A stretch of DNA of 64,000 bases from Sphingomonas sp. (GCF_029239295.1 NZ_JAQZBC010000004.1:124001-188000), one strand, 5' to 3'. Counted from the stretch's first letter, positions 44,962 to 55,845 are shown. Notes: generated by a model not told the origin, from the letters alone. A program made the numbers and translations.

Positions 44962-47582
44962 GCGGCCTCCGCTTCCGAGGCCAGGAAGTCCTGCGCGAAC
45001 CGCTGCAGCACGCCGCCGGCCTCGTAGATCGAGACTTCCTCTGCGGTGTCGAGTCGGCAGGTGACGGGCACTTCGACCGTCTCTCCATTCTTGCGGTGGA
45101 TGAGGAGCGTCAATTCCGCACCCGGGCGACGCTCACCGACAACGTCATAGGTTTCGGTGCCGTCGAGACCGAGCGTCAGACGCGTCGTGCCCGGTTTGAA
45201 CTCGCACGGCAGCACGCCCATGCCGATGAGGTTGGTGCGGTGGATACGCTCGAACCCTTCGGCGACGATCGCCTCCACACCGGCGAGGCGAACGCCCTTT
45301 GCCGCCCAGTCGCGCGACGAACCCTGGCCGTAATCGGCGCCGGCGATGATGATGAGCGGCTGCCGGCGCTCATGGTAGGTTTCCATCGCCTCCCACATGC
45401 GCATGACGACGCCATCGGGCTCGACGCGGGCGAGGCTGCCGCGCTTCACCTGGCCGTCGACCACCGCCATCTCGTTGACGAGCTGCGGGTTGGCGAAGGT
45501 CGCGCGCATTGCGGTGAGGTGATCGCCACGGTGGGTGGCGTAGGAGTTAAAGTCCTCCTCCGGCACGCCCATCTTCGCCAGATATTCGCCTGCTGCGGAC
45601 GAGCGCAGGATCGCGTTCGATGGCGAGAGGTGGTCGGTGGTGATGTTGTCCGGCAGGATCGCCAGCGGACGCATGCCCTTCAGCGTACGCGGATGCGCCG
45701 CGAGCGCACCGACGCCCTCGGTATCCCAATAGGGCGGGCGGCGGATGTAGGTGGAGGTCGGGCGCCAATCGTACAGCGGGCTGATCTTCTCCGCCGAGCG
45801 GGCGCGGGCGCCGAACATCGGCTCATAGACCGAGCGGAACTGCTCCGGCTTTACATGCGCGGAAACGATTGCGTCGATCTCTTCATCGGTCGGCCACAGA
45901 TCCTTGAGGCGGATCTCCTTGCCGTCGACGACGCCGAGCACGTCCTGTTCGATGTCGAAGCGGATCGTGCCGGCAATCGCATAGGCCACCACCAGCGGCG
46001 GCGAGGCGAGGAACGCCTGCTTGGCATAGGGATGGATGCGCCCGTCGAAGTTGCGGTTTCCGGAGAGGACGGCAGTCGCATAGAGATCGCGATCGATGAT
46101 CTCCTTTTGGATCGTCGGATCGAGCGCGCCAGACATACCGTTGCAGGTCGTGCAGGCGAAGCCGACGATACCGAAGCCGAGCTTCTCCAGCTCCGGCAGC
46201 AGGCCCGATTCCTCCAGATACAGACGCGCGACGATCGAGCCGGGCGCGAAGCTGGTCTTCACCCAGGGCTTGCGGACTAGGCCAAGATCGTTGGCCTTCT
46301 TCGCGACGAGGCCAGCGGCAACGACGTTGCGCGGGTTCGAAGTGTTGGTGCAGCTGGTGATCGCGGCGATGATGACCGCGCCGTCGGGCAGCAATCCCTG
46401 GCGCTCTTCTGCCTGGGCGGCGGCCAGCCCCACGGCGATGCCGCTTTCCTCGAGCGCCGACGTGGGAAGGCGACGGTGCGGGTTGGACGGACCGGCGAGG
46501 TTGCGGACTACTGTCGAGAGGTCGAATTCGAGCACGCGTTCGTACTGCGCGGCCGTCAGCGCGTCGGCCCACAGGCCGGTGTGCTTGGCATAGGTTTCGA
46601 CCAGCTTGACCTGCGCGGGCTCGCGACCGGTGAGCAGGAGATAATCGATCGTCTGCTGATCGATGTAGAACATCGAGGCGGTGGCGCCATATTCCGGGCA
46701 CATGTTGGAAATGGTCGCGCGGTCACCGATCGTGAGGCTTTCCGCACCATCGCCGAAGAATTCGAGCCACGCTCCGACCACTCGCTCCTTGCGGAGGAAT
46801 TCGGTGATCGCGAGCACGATGTCGGTCGCAGTGATGCCCGGCTGGCGCTTGCCGGTGAGCTTCACGCCGACGATGTCGGGCAGGCGCATCATCGACGCGC
46901 GGCCAAGCATGACCGTTTCCGCCTCAAGCCCGCCGACGCCGATGGCGATGACGCCCAGCGCATCGACGTGCGGGGTGTGGCTGTCCGTGCCGACGCACGT
47001 GTCAGGGAAGGCGACGCCGTCGCGCAGCTGAATGACGGGCGACATCTTCTCCAGATTGATCTGGTGCATGATGCCATTGCCGGCCGGGATCACGTCGACG
47101 TTCTGGAACGCCTCCTTGGTCCATTCGATGAAGTGGAAGCGATCCTCGTTGCGGCGATCCTCGATCGCGCGGTTCTTTTCGAACGCCTGCGGATCGAAGC
47201 CGCCATGCTCCACCGCAAGGCTGTGATCGACGATCAGCTGGGTCGGGACGACCGGGTTCACCTTCGCCGGATCGCCGCCCTTGTCAGCAATGGCGTCGCG
47301 CAGGCCGGCGAGGTCCACCAGCGCTGTCTGGCCCAGGATGTCGTGGCAGACCACGCGGGCGGGATACCAGGGGAAATCGAGATCGCGCTTGCGCTCGACG
47401 ATCTGGGTCAGCGCATCGGTGAGCAAGGCGGGATCGCAGCGGCGCACGAGCTGCTCGGCCAGGACGCGCGAGACATAGGGCAGGCCGTCATAGGCGCCGG
47501 GGCGGATCGCCTCGATCGCCTCACGCGTGTCGAAGAAGTCGACGTCGCTGCCGGGAAGCTGTTTGCGGAAAGCTTTGTTCAT
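44958..47582 (-). CDS. acnD: Fe-S-dependent 2-methylcitrate dehydratase AcnD
   Basis: I place the start at 47582 ([18 protein letters not shown]), giving 874 residues. An AGGTAGAG stretch precedes it. The aconitase cluster Cys are in [11 protein letters not shown] and [12 protein letters not shown]. The swivel domain has [15 protein letters not shown] and [13 protein letters not shown]. With prpF next to it, the protein is AcnD, which dehydrates 2-methylcitrate, rather than house-keeping AcnA. It heads the acnD-prpF-prpC-prpB run and is divergent from queH. Confidence 0.93.
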   Translation of the reverse strand: MNKAFRKQLPGSDVDFFDTREAIEAIRPGAYDGLPYVSRVLAEQLVRRCDPALLTDALTQIVERKRDLDFPWYPARVVCHDILGQTALVDLAGLRDAIADKGGDPAKVNPVVPTQLIVDHSLAVEHGGFDPQAFEKNRAIEDRRNEDRFHFIEWTKEAFQNVDVIPAGNGIMHQINLEKMSPVIQLRDGVAFPDTCVGTDSHTPHVDALGVIAIGVGGLEAETVMLGRASMMRLPDIVGVKLTGKRQPGITATDIVLAITEFLRKERVVGAWLEFFGDGAESLTIGDRATISNMCPEYGATASMFYIDQQTIDYLLLTGREPAQVKLVETYAKHTGLWADALTAAQYERVLEFDLSTVVRNLAGPSNPHRRLPTSALEESGIAVGLAAAQAEERQGLLPDGAVIIAAITSCTNTSNPRNVVAAGLVAKKANDLGLVRKPWVKTSFAPGSIVARLYLEESGLLPELEKLGFGIVGFACTTCNGMSGALDPTIQKEIIDRDLYATAVLSGNRNFDGRIHPYAKQAFLASPPLVVAYAIAGTIRFDIEQDVLGVVDGKEIRLKDLWPTDEEIDAIVSAHVKPEQFRSVYEPMFGARARSAEKISPLYDWRPTSTYIRRPPYWDTEGVGALAAHPRTLKGMRPLAILPDNITTDHLSPSNAILRSSAAGEYLAKMGVPEEDFNSYATHRGDHLTAMRATFANPQLVNEMAVVDGQVKRGSLARVEPDGVVMRMWEAMETYHERRQPLIIIAGADYGQGSSRDWAAKGVRLAGVEAIVAEGFERIHRTNLIGMGVLPCEFKPGTTRLTLGLDGTETYDVVGERRPGAELTLLIHRKNGETVEVPVTCRLDTAEEVSIYEAGGVLQRFAQDFLASEAEAA

Positions 47583-47751
47583 GGGCGAATCTCTACCTGG
47601 CGTTGCTCGGCGCACAGGAACGAGGCTCTAGACCCGGGCGTGCGCGTCGCGTCGTACGATCACGGTCCCTTCATTTGTGCATTATCCGCAAGGACGCAAC
47701 CCATGGCGTCCGGCGAAAGGGCGAAGATCGGCGGATACGTGCTGCTGGCGC

Positions 47752-47767
47752 TGCGAACTTTGCGAAG
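47752..47767. promoter_or_regulatory. Candidate operator in the acnD-queH divergent region
   Basis: The plus strand reads TGCGAACTTTGCGAAG, two TGCGAA units 9 bp apart. It resembles the two elements near the prp regulator gene and is 170 bp before acnD and 47 bp before queH. A match in three places around one regulated locus suggests a shared regulator. Confidence 0.42.
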
Positions 47768-47813
47768 ATCGTGCTTTTGCCCTCCGCCGCGACTTCCCGT
47801 ATATCGCCGCCTT

Positions 47814-48473
47814 ATGACCGAGATCGAACGCCCCCTGCTGACGCCGCCCGATGGCCACAAGAAAGTGCTGCTGCACAGCTGTTGTGCGCCGTGTTCGGGC
47901 GAGGTGATGGAAGCCATGACGGCGAGCGGGATCGATTACACGATCTTCTTCTACAATCCGAACATTCACCCCAAGGAAGAGTATCTGCTGCGCAAGGAGG
48001 AGAATATCCGCTTTGCCGAGAAACACGACGTGCCGTTCGTCGATGCCGATTATGACACGGTAAACTGGTTCAAGCGCGCCAAGGGGATGGAGCAGGAGCC
48101 GGAGCGGGGTGTCCGCTGCACCATGTGTTTCGATATGCGGTTCGAGCGTACGGCGCTTTATGCCTATGAGAATGGCTTTCCGGTCATCACCTCGTCGCTC
48201 GGCATCTCACGCTGGAAGAACATGGCGCAGATCAACGACAGCGGCGAGCGCGCGGCGTCACACTATCCCGACCTGAGCTATTGGACGTTCAACTGGCGCA
48301 AGGGCGGCGGTGCGGCGCGGATGATCGAGATTTCCAAGCGCGAGCATTTCTACCAGCAGGAATATTGCGGCTGCGTCTATTCGCTGCGCGATACTAACGC
48401 CCATCGCGTGTCGCAGGGGCGGCCGGAGATCGAGATCGGGAAGCTGTTCTACGGCGCCGATGAAGCGCCTTGA
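47814..48473 (+). CDS. queH: Epoxyqueuosine reductase QueH
   Basis: This 219-residue protein begins at the ATG at 47814. The cysteine motifs typical of QueH (DUF208) are all present: [30 protein letters not shown] and [11 protein letters not shown]. QueH reduces epoxyqueuosine to queuosine in tRNA anticodons, using Fe-S chemistry and no cobalamin, unlike QueG. It stands as a single gene divergent from acnD. Confidence 0.94.
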   Translation: MTEIERPLLTPPDGHKKVLLHSCCAPCSGEVMEAMTASGIDYTIFFYNPNIHPKEEYLLRKEENIRFAEKHDVPFVDADYDTVNWFKRAKGMEQEPERGVRCTMCFDMRFERTALYAYENGFPVITSSLGISRWKNMAQINDSGERAASHYPDLSYWTFNWRKGGGAARMIEISKREHFYQQEYCGCVYSLRDTNAHRVSQGRPEIEIGKLFYGADEAP

Positions 48474-48719
48474 GCACGTGAGGAACTGAGCAGCGGGTAC
48501 CCGCGCGAGCGGTTCAAGATGACCGGGCGCGCGTACCGTATGGGTCGGAATGCGCGGTTGTCGCGAAGCTGACGCTATCGCTGGCTATTGGCGGGCGTCG
48601 TGTCGCTTCTGCTCGCACAGGGGGGCGTTGTGCCCTGCTAGCAAATCCATTCGCATCGTGTCGCGCCTTCGCGCGTTCTGTCCTGATCCTTGCGTTGCCA
48701 CGATTGGAATTTCGTCCCG

Positions 48720-49916
48720 ATGACCATTTCCGCCGCCTGCCTCGGCTTTCCGCGGGTCGGCGCGCGTCATGAACTGAACGGTGCGACCGAAGGCTATCTG
48801 GCCGGCAGGCTCAGCGCGGACCAGCTGCAGGACGCGGCGAAGGGACTGCGCGCGGCAGGGTGGGAGCGGCAACGGCAAGCGGGGGTTGATGTGATCCCCT
48901 GCAATGACTTCTCACTCCATGATCAGGTGCTGGATACCAGCGTGATGGTGGGTGCCATCCCCGACCGATACCGGCCGGTCGGCCCGCCCGGTTCGCTCGA
49001 CCTTGCTTTTGCGATGGCGCAGGGGGGCGGCGTAGTGCCCAGCGAGGTTCAGGCATCGCAAACCGCGCAATGGTTTGAAACCAGCGACCAGTACATCGTG
49101 CCCGAGGTGTCGCCCGACCAGCAGTTCGCGCTGTCGACGCGCAAGGTGCTAAACGAATTCAACGAGGCGAAGGCGCTGGGATATCATTGCCGGCCGGTGA
49201 TCCTGGGGCCGGTCACCTTCCTGCATCTCGCGAAATCCACCGATCCTAGCGTCGATCCGCTGTCTCTGCTGAACCGCTTGCTGCCGGTGTATGCCGAGCT
49301 GTTGCTGCAGCTGAAGCTGGCGGGCGCAGACTGGGTGCAGATCGACGAGCCGGTGATGGTGCGGGACATGTCGGCGGCGGTACGCGCCGCGCTGCGGACG
49401 ACCTACTGGTCGCTGGCGGGACGGGGCGCCCCGAAGATCATGCTGGCGACCTATTTCGGGGCGATCGGGGACAATCTGGATGCCGCACTTGGCTTGCCGG
49501 TGGCGGGGCTTCATCTCGACCTGGTGTGTGCGCCGGAGCAACTGGCGCTGGTGCTGGGGGCGGGGCGACAGGATCTCGTACTGTCGCTGGGAGTGGTGGA
49601 CGGACGCGAAGCCGCTCGCTCGGACCTTGTCGCCATCCTTGATCGGCTGGAGCCGCTGGTTGGAAAGATCGTGATCCAGATCGCGCCCTCCTGCTCGCTG
49701 GGGCGTTCACCGGTCCATGGGGGCTCGGACACGCCTCCAGATCGGACAAGCGCGGATTGGCTGGCGCTTGCCACGCGGAAGCTGGAGGAAGTGGCGACGT
49801 TGAGCGTGGCGCTGCGTCGCGGGCGCGGGCAAGTGGCTGACGCGCTGGCTGACAATGCGGCGGCCATGGGTGTCCTGGCGCAAGCAAGCGAGCGGCGGCG
49901 CGCAGACCGGATGTGA
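48720..49916 (+). CDS. Stand-alone N-terminal domain of cobalamin-independent methionine synthase (MetE)
   Basis: This 398-residue protein aligns along its length with the first half of MetE: LGFPRVGARHELNGATEGY, DVIPCNDFSLHDQVLDTS, YIVPEVSPDQQFAL, LGPVTFLHL, WVQIDEPVM and SCSLGRSP. MetE normally has about 750 residues. The C-terminal catalytic half, with IGSFPQT and the zinc-binding His/Cys, is absent, and the next gene (treY) lies on the other strand. Alone it should not make methionine. It may be a relic, or it may pair with a separately encoded C-terminal domain. Confidence 0.85.
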   Translation: MTISAACLGFPRVGARHELNGATEGYLAGRLSADQLQDAAKGLRAAGWERQRQAGVDVIPCNDFSLHDQVLDTSVMVGAIPDRYRPVGPPGSLDLAFAMAQGGGVVPSEVQASQTAQWFETSDQYIVPEVSPDQQFALSTRKVLNEFNEAKALGYHCRPVILGPVTFLHLAKSTDPSVDPLSLLNRLLPVYAELLLQLKLAGADWVQIDEPVMVRDMSAAVRAALRTTYWSLAGRGAPKIMLATYFGAIGDNLDAALGLPVAGLHLDLVCAPEQLALVLGAGRQDLVLSLGVVDGREAARSDLVAILDRLEPLVGKIVIQIAPSCSLGRSPVHGGSDTPPDRTSADWLALATRKLEEVATLSVALRRGRGQVADALADNAAAMGVLAQASERRRADRM

Positions 49917-49985
49917 ATGGCCGACAGCAGCATGCGCTGCTCGCCGTTGCCGCCCTTCAAATCGCTTGGTCGAGGAACGGCGGCC

Positions 49986-52283
49986 TCAGGCGAGTTCGAA
50001 CCACACGGGTGTTTTATCGAATAGCGAGGCTGCTTGCCGCACGACGCCAGAGGGGAAGCGGATCACGCTGCCCGGCTGATCCTCGCCGAGTGATATCGCA
50101 CAGCGGAAGATTGCGTCGCCATGACGTCGCTCGAACGCGAGCAGGCGAGCGTCGCCGTCAACCACTGCCGCCTCATAGCTGCCCTGGGTGAACAGCGTTG
50201 GATGAGTGCGACGGAGGTTCAACAGGGTGGCGATCAGCCGCATCTTGGCAGGCGGATCGTCCAGCGCGGCGATACGCGCCCGGTAATCGACCGGGCGGCG
50301 GTTGTCGGGATCAACGAGGCTCAGGTCGGCGAATTCGGTGCCTTGGTAGAGATCCGGCACGCCAGGCATGGTGCAGCGGAGCGCGACCTGAACCAAGCTG
50401 TTGCGGTGGGCCGCTTCGCCGATCTCGCCTAGGAAACTGCTGATTGATGCCACGAACGCCGGGCTGTCGATCAATGCCAGCGCCAGATCGTTGCAGCACG
50501 CCTCATACCGTTCGTCAGGCGCCTCCCATGAGGAGCGCAGCTTCGCCTCGCGCAGTGCCTTGGTCTGCCAGGCGCTGATACGCTCGCCAAGGGTGCCGTC
50601 CTCAAGCTCGCGAGCGTCCGATGGCCATGCTCCGAGCAGCGCCTGGAACAACATGTAGCGATCGCCGCAATCTACGCCGTGCGATAGCGGATCGGCCATC
50701 GCTTCCCAATCGCTGACCACCTCGCGCCACCGATCGGGGATGGCGCTGAGCACGGCCAGCCGCGCGCGCGTGTCCTCGCCTCGCTTGTGATCGTGCGTGG
50801 CGGTGGTGAGCATAGCGGTGGGCCATTGCTGCGCGCGCGCCTGCATGCGCAGGTGAAAGGCGGCGGGATCGAGCGCCATCAGCCCTGCGTCGAACCCGAC
50901 ATCGTTGCGCGAGAGCAGCCGGCCGTAGCGGTAGAAGGCGGTATCCTCGAGCGCCTTTGCCGCAATCGGCGCGGAGAGTTGCTGGAAGCGGCGAACGGCT
51001 TCTGAATGGCTGCCTTCGCCCGACAGCCAGCGCAGCACCAGATCGACCACTGGCGTCTCGCCCGGCGGAATATGCCGTGCGACCCGGACGCGCACCGCGG
51101 CGCGCACGCTTTCGTCACTGGCCGGCGGGGTGGGGCCGTAGGTGCGGTACACCGGGAACACCCACAGCAGGCGTTCGATTGCGCGGCGCAGCATCGCGCG
51201 GGTGATCCCGTCCGGCGCGATCGCGGCGAAGGCGTCGACGCAGAATTCCAGCTGTCCGCTGAATTGCCACGCGAGAAGCTGCTGACCGGCGAGCAGCTCC
51301 TCCGGCGCGAGTTCGGCGGGGCGGCCGCTGATCTCGTGCCACAAGCGGCCGAGCGGCTCGGCGCCTGATGGATGATGGAGCAGCGCGGCGGATTCTTCCA
51401 TGAAATCATAGCCGCTGGTGCCATTTACCGCCCACTCCGGCGACAATTCCTCACCAGGGCCGAGGATCTTTTCGATGACGATCCATGCGTCATCGCCCAG
51501 CCGTGCCCGCAAGGCGCGGCAATAGCCCAACGGATCGGTGAGGCCGTCGACATGGTCGATCCGCACCCCATCGATCAGGCCTTCGTCATGGAGGCGGAAG
51601 TAGAGTTCATGGGTGCGGTCCAAGACGGCAGGATCCTCAACCCGAACCCCGGCCAGTTCGTTGATCGCGAAGAAGCGGCGCCAGTTGAGTTCGTCATTGG
51701 CCGTGCGCCATGAGGCGAGCCGGTAATGCTGACTATCGAGCAGTGCGGCGATCGGCTGCTGATCGGCGGCTGCCTGATCCTCGTCCCGCAAGGGAAGGCG
51801 CCGATTGCCATAGGCAGTCAGCCACCAACGGTCCTGATGATGCTCCAGCGTCAGTGCGCCCTCCGCCAAGGCGTCGGTCAGCGAGCTGCCGAGTATCGGC
51901 AGGAGGATCGGGCGCGACCAATCAATGTCGAAGACGTCGGCGTAGGAGCTGTTGCGACCATGGCGAAGGACATCGTTCCACCAGCCGTTGGTATCGCCAG
52001 CCACGCCCATATGGTTGGGTACGATGTCGATGATGATCCCCATGCCATGGGCGCGAAGACTGGCAACGAGGCGCCGAAAGCCGGCCTCGCCGCCCAGTTC
52101 CGGGTTGATGCGCGTAGGGTCGACTACGTCATAACCGTGCGTTGAGCCCGGCGCGGCGGTGGTGACGGGGGAAGCGTAGATGTGGCTGATGCCCAGCCGG
52201 TCCAGATAAGGAACGATCGCCTCCGCATCGGCGAAGGTGAAATCCCGGTGGAATTGCAGGCGGTACGTGGCGCGCGGGATCAT
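49986..52283 (-). CDS. treY: Malto-oligosyltrehalose synthase
   Basis: This 765-residue GH13 protein begins MIPRATYRLQFHRDFTFADA, the TreY hallmark, with YDVVDPTRINPELGG and DIVPNHMGVA. The nucleophile Asp is in GVRIDHVDGL and the acid Glu in VIEKILGPGEE. It converts the reducing-end alpha-1,4 link of maltodextrins to the trehalose-type alpha-1,1 link inside the cell. It overlaps malQ by 4 nt and is the last gene of the glgX-treZ-malQ-treY operon. Confidence 0.96.
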   Translation of the reverse strand: MIPRATYRLQFHRDFTFADAEAIVPYLDRLGISHIYASPVTTAAPGSTHGYDVVDPTRINPELGGEAGFRRLVASLRAHGMGIIIDIVPNHMGVAGDTNGWWNDVLRHGRNSSYADVFDIDWSRPILLPILGSSLTDALAEGALTLEHHQDRWWLTAYGNRRLPLRDEDQAAADQQPIAALLDSQHYRLASWRTANDELNWRRFFAINELAGVRVEDPAVLDRTHELYFRLHDEGLIDGVRIDHVDGLTDPLGYCRALRARLGDDAWIVIEKILGPGEELSPEWAVNGTSGYDFMEESAALLHHPSGAEPLGRLWHEISGRPAELAPEELLAGQQLLAWQFSGQLEFCVDAFAAIAPDGITRAMLRRAIERLLWVFPVYRTYGPTPPASDESVRAAVRVRVARHIPPGETPVVDLVLRWLSGEGSHSEAVRRFQQLSAPIAAKALEDTAFYRYGRLLSRNDVGFDAGLMALDPAAFHLRMQARAQQWPTAMLTTATHDHKRGEDTRARLAVLSAIPDRWREVVSDWEAMADPLSHGVDCGDRYMLFQALLGAWPSDARELEDGTLGERISAWQTKALREAKLRSSWEAPDERYEACCNDLALALIDSPAFVASISSFLGEIGEAAHRNSLVQVALRCTMPGVPDLYQGTEFADLSLVDPDNRRPVDYRARIAALDDPPAKMRLIATLLNLRRTHPTLFTQGSYEAAVVDGDARLLAFERRHGDAIFRCAISLGEDQPGSVIRFPSGVVRQAASLFDKTPVWFELA

Positions 52284-54151
52284 CCAGGCCTCTTTTGGGT
52301 CAACATGGCAGCGCGCCGGTGAACATCAGGGCGGGCGAGAAGAGCGCCGGTGGTGGCGAGCATGCGCCGGCGCCAATTCGGATGCTGGTCAACGGTGCCG
52401 GGCAGGTTCGGTTGCTCCTCCAGGCCGAGGAGATCCTCCAGCGGAAAGATGGCGAGCGCGGCGGGCGCATCAGCGACCGCTTCCATAACCTCATCGATCG
52501 GCGGCTCGGCTAAAACCGGCGACAAGCCAATCGCTTGTGCCAAGGACTTCCGTTCGGCTGTACGTTCCTCAAAGGCCGTGGGATTGGCGATGCCGCTGAT
52601 GTGCTCACGCCATTCAATGTCGCGGCCTTTCCACCAGCCAGCTACTGTCGGAGTGTCGTGGGTGCCGGTCATCGCCACAGCATCGGCATCCCAGCGGGCC
52701 GGCGAGACGAAGGCGCCGGTGACATCGCGCTCGAAGGGGAGCACGCGCATGCCGAGCATGCCGCGGCGCGACAGATCGGCGCGCAGACCTGCGGGGACGG
52801 TGCCGAGATCCTCGGCAATGACGATGGCCTCGGCGCGATGGGCTTCGATCGCCACAATGGTCTTTAGCGTATCGCCGGGCATGGTGAGGTACGCGCCGTC
52901 GGCCGCGCTGCCGCCATCAGGGACGATCCAAAGGTGATCGAGCCCGATCGCATGATCGATGCGCAGGCCGCCGGCGTGCTGAAGAGCAGTCCGTATCGTC
53001 TTGATAAACGGTGCAAATCCACTGCGCTGAAGCGCGTAGGGATCGAGCGCGGAGATGCCCCAATTCTGACCGTCCGGGCCGAGCGGATCAGGGGGCGCGC
53101 CGATCGAGACGCCGCTGAGCAGATCGGACCGCCGGCTCCACCCATGGCTGCCCGCCCGATCGGTGCCCACCGCCAAGTCAGCGATCAGCCCGATCGACAT
53201 GCGGGAACGGGCACTTTCCTGTGCATACGCAAGCCCTTGGTCTGCCAACCATTGAAGAAAGACGAAGAAGGAAACCTCCGCCGCATGCTCCGTTGCGAAG
53301 CGTCTGACGGGGGGGCTGGCGGGATCCTGATAGGCGATTGGCCAGTCGGTCCATCCGGCGCCGCCGAGGTGGCCGTGCAGGGCATCGAAGAGGGCATGGG
53401 CGGCGAGGTCCGGCCCCTTTTCGGCCGCGAACGCGGCGGTCGCGGCCTGGTACCGGGAGAAATTGGCCAGATAGACGCGGCCCAGATGCGCCAGCCGTTC
53501 GGTGAGCGCGCCAGGCCAGTCGATCAACTCGGCGCAAGGTTCGGGCGGGAACGGCGCGCCGATCAGCGCCGGGTCCGCGAGCATGACATTGTGGAACAGC
53601 CGGGAGGAGGGGGCGTAGGGGCTGAAGCGATGCGGATCGGCGGGGAAGAGCGCATGCGTCGGGCTGATCGCCACAGCGGCAGCACCGGCATTCCCGAACT
53701 CGGTTGCCGAGTGGGCGAGGGTGCCGAAATCGCCATAGGCCGCGGGGCGATCATCGCGGAGTGCGGGGATCTGGACCGATACGCCCCAGCTTCGCCCGAC
53801 CGGCTGCGGGCAACGGGGCGGGCCGACGGCAAGGGTGTAGCGGCGCCCCCCGATCGACAGCCGATGGTAGCCGATGACGTGGATGGGGGCCGCCATGCCG
53901 CCGCCGGCGATCGCCAGTGGCAGCGTGGTTCCGTCCTCCAGCATGAGATCGGCCGTGCCGGCGGGGGCCCCGGGCAAGGCGATGGGTGCGCCCAGCGTGC
54001 CGGGTACGAACGGTTCATCTGCCGGTGTCAGATCGAGGCGGGCGAGCAGCGCCTCCAATATGGCGTCGTCGACCTGCTGCGGCCGGCCGCTCGCGTCGGT
54101 CCAGTGCCGTTTGAGCCCGGCGGCGACCGCGGCGGCGTGAAGATCGGTCAT
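52280..54151 (-). CDS. malQ: 4-alpha-glucanotransferase (amylomaltase)
   Basis: This 623-residue GH77 protein starts at the ATG that overlaps the treZ stop by 4 nt. An extra N-terminal domain of about 100 residues is followed by the barrel: WGVSVQIPAL, the nucleophile Asp in GLRIDHAIGLDHLW, the acid Glu in VIAEDLGTVPAGLR and THDTPTVAGWWKGRD. MalQ lengthens and shortens maltodextrins, which would feed TreY with chains of suitable size. Confidence 0.94.
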   Translation of the reverse strand: MTDLHAAAVAAGLKRHWTDASGRPQQVDDAILEALLARLDLTPADEPFVPGTLGAPIALPGAPAGTADLMLEDGTTLPLAIAGGGMAAPIHVIGYHRLSIGGRRYTLAVGPPRCPQPVGRSWGVSVQIPALRDDRPAAYGDFGTLAHSATEFGNAGAAAVAISPTHALFPADPHRFSPYAPSSRLFHNVMLADPALIGAPFPPEPCAELIDWPGALTERLAHLGRVYLANFSRYQAATAAFAAEKGPDLAAHALFDALHGHLGGAGWTDWPIAYQDPASPPVRRFATEHAAEVSFFVFLQWLADQGLAYAQESARSRMSIGLIADLAVGTDRAGSHGWSRRSDLLSGVSIGAPPDPLGPDGQNWGISALDPYALQRSGFAPFIKTIRTALQHAGGLRIDHAIGLDHLWIVPDGGSAADGAYLTMPGDTLKTIVAIEAHRAEAIVIAEDLGTVPAGLRADLSRRGMLGMRVLPFERDVTGAFVSPARWDADAVAMTGTHDTPTVAGWWKGRDIEWREHISGIANPTAFEERTAERKSLAQAIGLSPVLAEPPIDEVMEAVADAPAALAIFPLEDLLGLEEQPNLPGTVDQHPNWRRRMLATTGALLARPDVHRRAAMLTQKRPG

Positions 54152-55845
54152 CCGATCCATGCGGCGAAACGATCGTCAGTGGCGAAGATCGGCGCCGGTC
54201 GTCCGGCATCGGGCAGCGCGGCGGGGGCGTCCGCAAGGTCAATCGCGATGGTCAGTCGGGAGCCATCGCCGAGCTGCCAGCGCGCGATGACTGCGGCATC
54301 GCCGATCGCCTCCGCCCCCAGTGCGACGGCGCCGGGGAGATGCGGGATGATGTGTTCACGGCGCCGGCGCAGCAGGGCCTGGTAAAAGGCGCGCCAGACC
54401 AGCGCGTCGGGACCGGGCTGTGGCAGCGACGCCTGGAAGGTCTCGGGTGCGTTGGGATCGGGGATCCGCTCGCGCGCCGCAGGATCGGCGAAGGCGGGAA
54501 ATTTGGCGAACTCACGGCGGCGGCCCTCGCGCACCGCGTCGGCCAGATCATCGTGGAAATCGGTGAAGAAGAGGAACGGGCTTTCGCTCCCCTCTTCCTC
54601 GCCCATGAAGAGCAAGGGGATTTGCGGCGCGAGCAGCATGAGCGCCGTAGCAGCGCGCAGCTTTGCAGGATCGGTGAGAAGGGTGAGCCGATCGCCCAGC
54701 GCCCGGTTGCCGACCTGATCGTGGTTCTGGAGGAAGCTGACGAAGCGGGTTGGCGAGAGGTGCCCGCTGGGGGTGCCGCGCGGGCGGCCGTCCTGATTGG
54801 GCGAGGGATCGCCCTGGTAGATGAAGCCCTCCGACAAGGCGCGGGCGAGCCGCTCTGCCGGACGATCAGCGAAGTCCGCATAATAGGCGCTGGTCTCGCC
54901 GGTCAGCAGGACATGCATGACATTGTGGAAATCGTCGTTCCACTGCGCGTCATAGCCGTCGGCGTGGAGGCGGGCGGCGTCGTTATGTTCGTTCTCGAGC
55001 ACGAGATGGACGTGGCGGTCCGGCAGCGCCTCGCGGATTTCGGCGGCCATGGCGTCGAGGAAGGCGGGGTTGTCGATCGCGTGGACGGCATCGAAGCGAA
55101 GCCCATCGAAGCGATAATCGCGCAGCCACATCAGTGCATTGTCGATGAAGAAGCGGGCGACGGGTTTTTCGTCCACCGCCACTGCCCCGCCCCACGGCGT
55201 CGCCACGTCGCGGTGGAAGAAGCGGTCGGCATAGAGGCCGAGGTAGTTACCGTCGGGCCCGAAGTGATTGTAGACCACGTCGAGGAAGACGCTGAGCCCG
55301 AGTTCGTGCGCCGCGTCGATCAGCGTGCGCAGCTCTGCCGGGGAGCCATAAGCCTCGTGCACGGCATAGGGCAGGACACCGTCATAGCCCCAGCCGCGAT
55401 CGCCGGCGAAGGCGTTGATCGGCATGAGCTGAATCGCCGTGACGCCAAGCGCGGCGATCGCCGGCAGCCGCTGAGTGACGCCGCTGAAGCCGCCGAGCAC
55501 GCCGGCATGAAGCTCCATGATCACCATTTCGTGCCACGCACGCCCGCGCCACTCCGGCACGCGCCAGTCGTGGCTGTGATCGGGAACGATGCTCCAGCCG
55601 TGGACGCCGCCGTGCTGGCGGCGCGAGGCCGGGTCGGGAACGGGTGTGTCGCCGACGTGGAAGCGGTAGCGGGCACCGGCGCCGACCGCGTGATCGGCGA
55701 CATGCCAGCCATCATCCTGCGGCGTCATCGGTAGCTGGGTGCCGTCAAAGTCCAGCGTGACCTGCGGCGCGCCCGGCGCCCAGAGGCGGAAGCGCGTGGT
55801 GCCGTCATCCAGCGGCTGCGGCCCCCAGGCGTTTAATCCTCCCAT
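54148..55845 (-). CDS. treZ: Malto-oligosyltrehalose trehalohydrolase
   Basis: This 565-residue GH13 enzyme has an N-terminal beta domain (FRLWAPGAPQVTLDFDG) and the barrel motifs DVVYNHFGPDGNYLG, GLRFDAVHAIDN with the nucleophile, LVLENEHNDA and SFLQNHDQVGNRALG. It cuts trehalose from the chain end made by TreY. Its start overlaps the glgX stop by 13 nt. TreY and TreZ together give a glycogen-to-trehalose route used in osmotic and desiccation stress. Confidence 0.96.
   Translation of the reverse strand: MGGLNAWGPQPLDDGTTRFRLWAPGAPQVTLDFDGTQLPMTPQDDGWHVADHAVGAGARYRFHVGDTPVPDPASRRQHGGVHGWSIVPDHSHDWRVPEWRGRAWHEMVIMELHAGVLGGFSGVTQRLPAIAALGVTAIQLMPINAFAGDRGWGYDGVLPYAVHEAYGSPAELRTLIDAAHELGLSVFLDVVYNHFGPDGNYLGLYADRFFHRDVATPWGGAVAVDEKPVARFFIDNALMWLRDYRFDGLRFDAVHAIDNPAFLDAMAAEIREALPDRHVHLVLENEHNDAARLHADGYDAQWNDDFHNVMHVLLTGETSAYYADFADRPAERLARALSEGFIYQGDPSPNQDGRPRGTPSGHLSPTRFVSFLQNHDQVGNRALGDRLTLLTDPAKLRAATALMLLAPQIPLLFMGEEEGSESPFLFFTDFHDDLADAVREGRRREFAKFPAFADPAARERIPDPNAPETFQASLPQPGPDALVWRAFYQALLRRRREHIIPHLPGAVALGAEAIGDAAVIARWQLGDGSRLTIAIDLADAPAALPDAGRPAPIFATDDRFAAWIG

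Noticed and set aside
46476..47813. Possible long N-terminal extension of queH
   Set aside because: The frame is open only because it lies antisense to acnD. The ATG at 47814 gives the normal QueH length.
48474..48719. Cobalamin, SAM or SAH riboswitch upstream of the metE-like gene
   Set aside because: No conserved core of these riboswitches could be recognised. Only short imperfect repeats are present.
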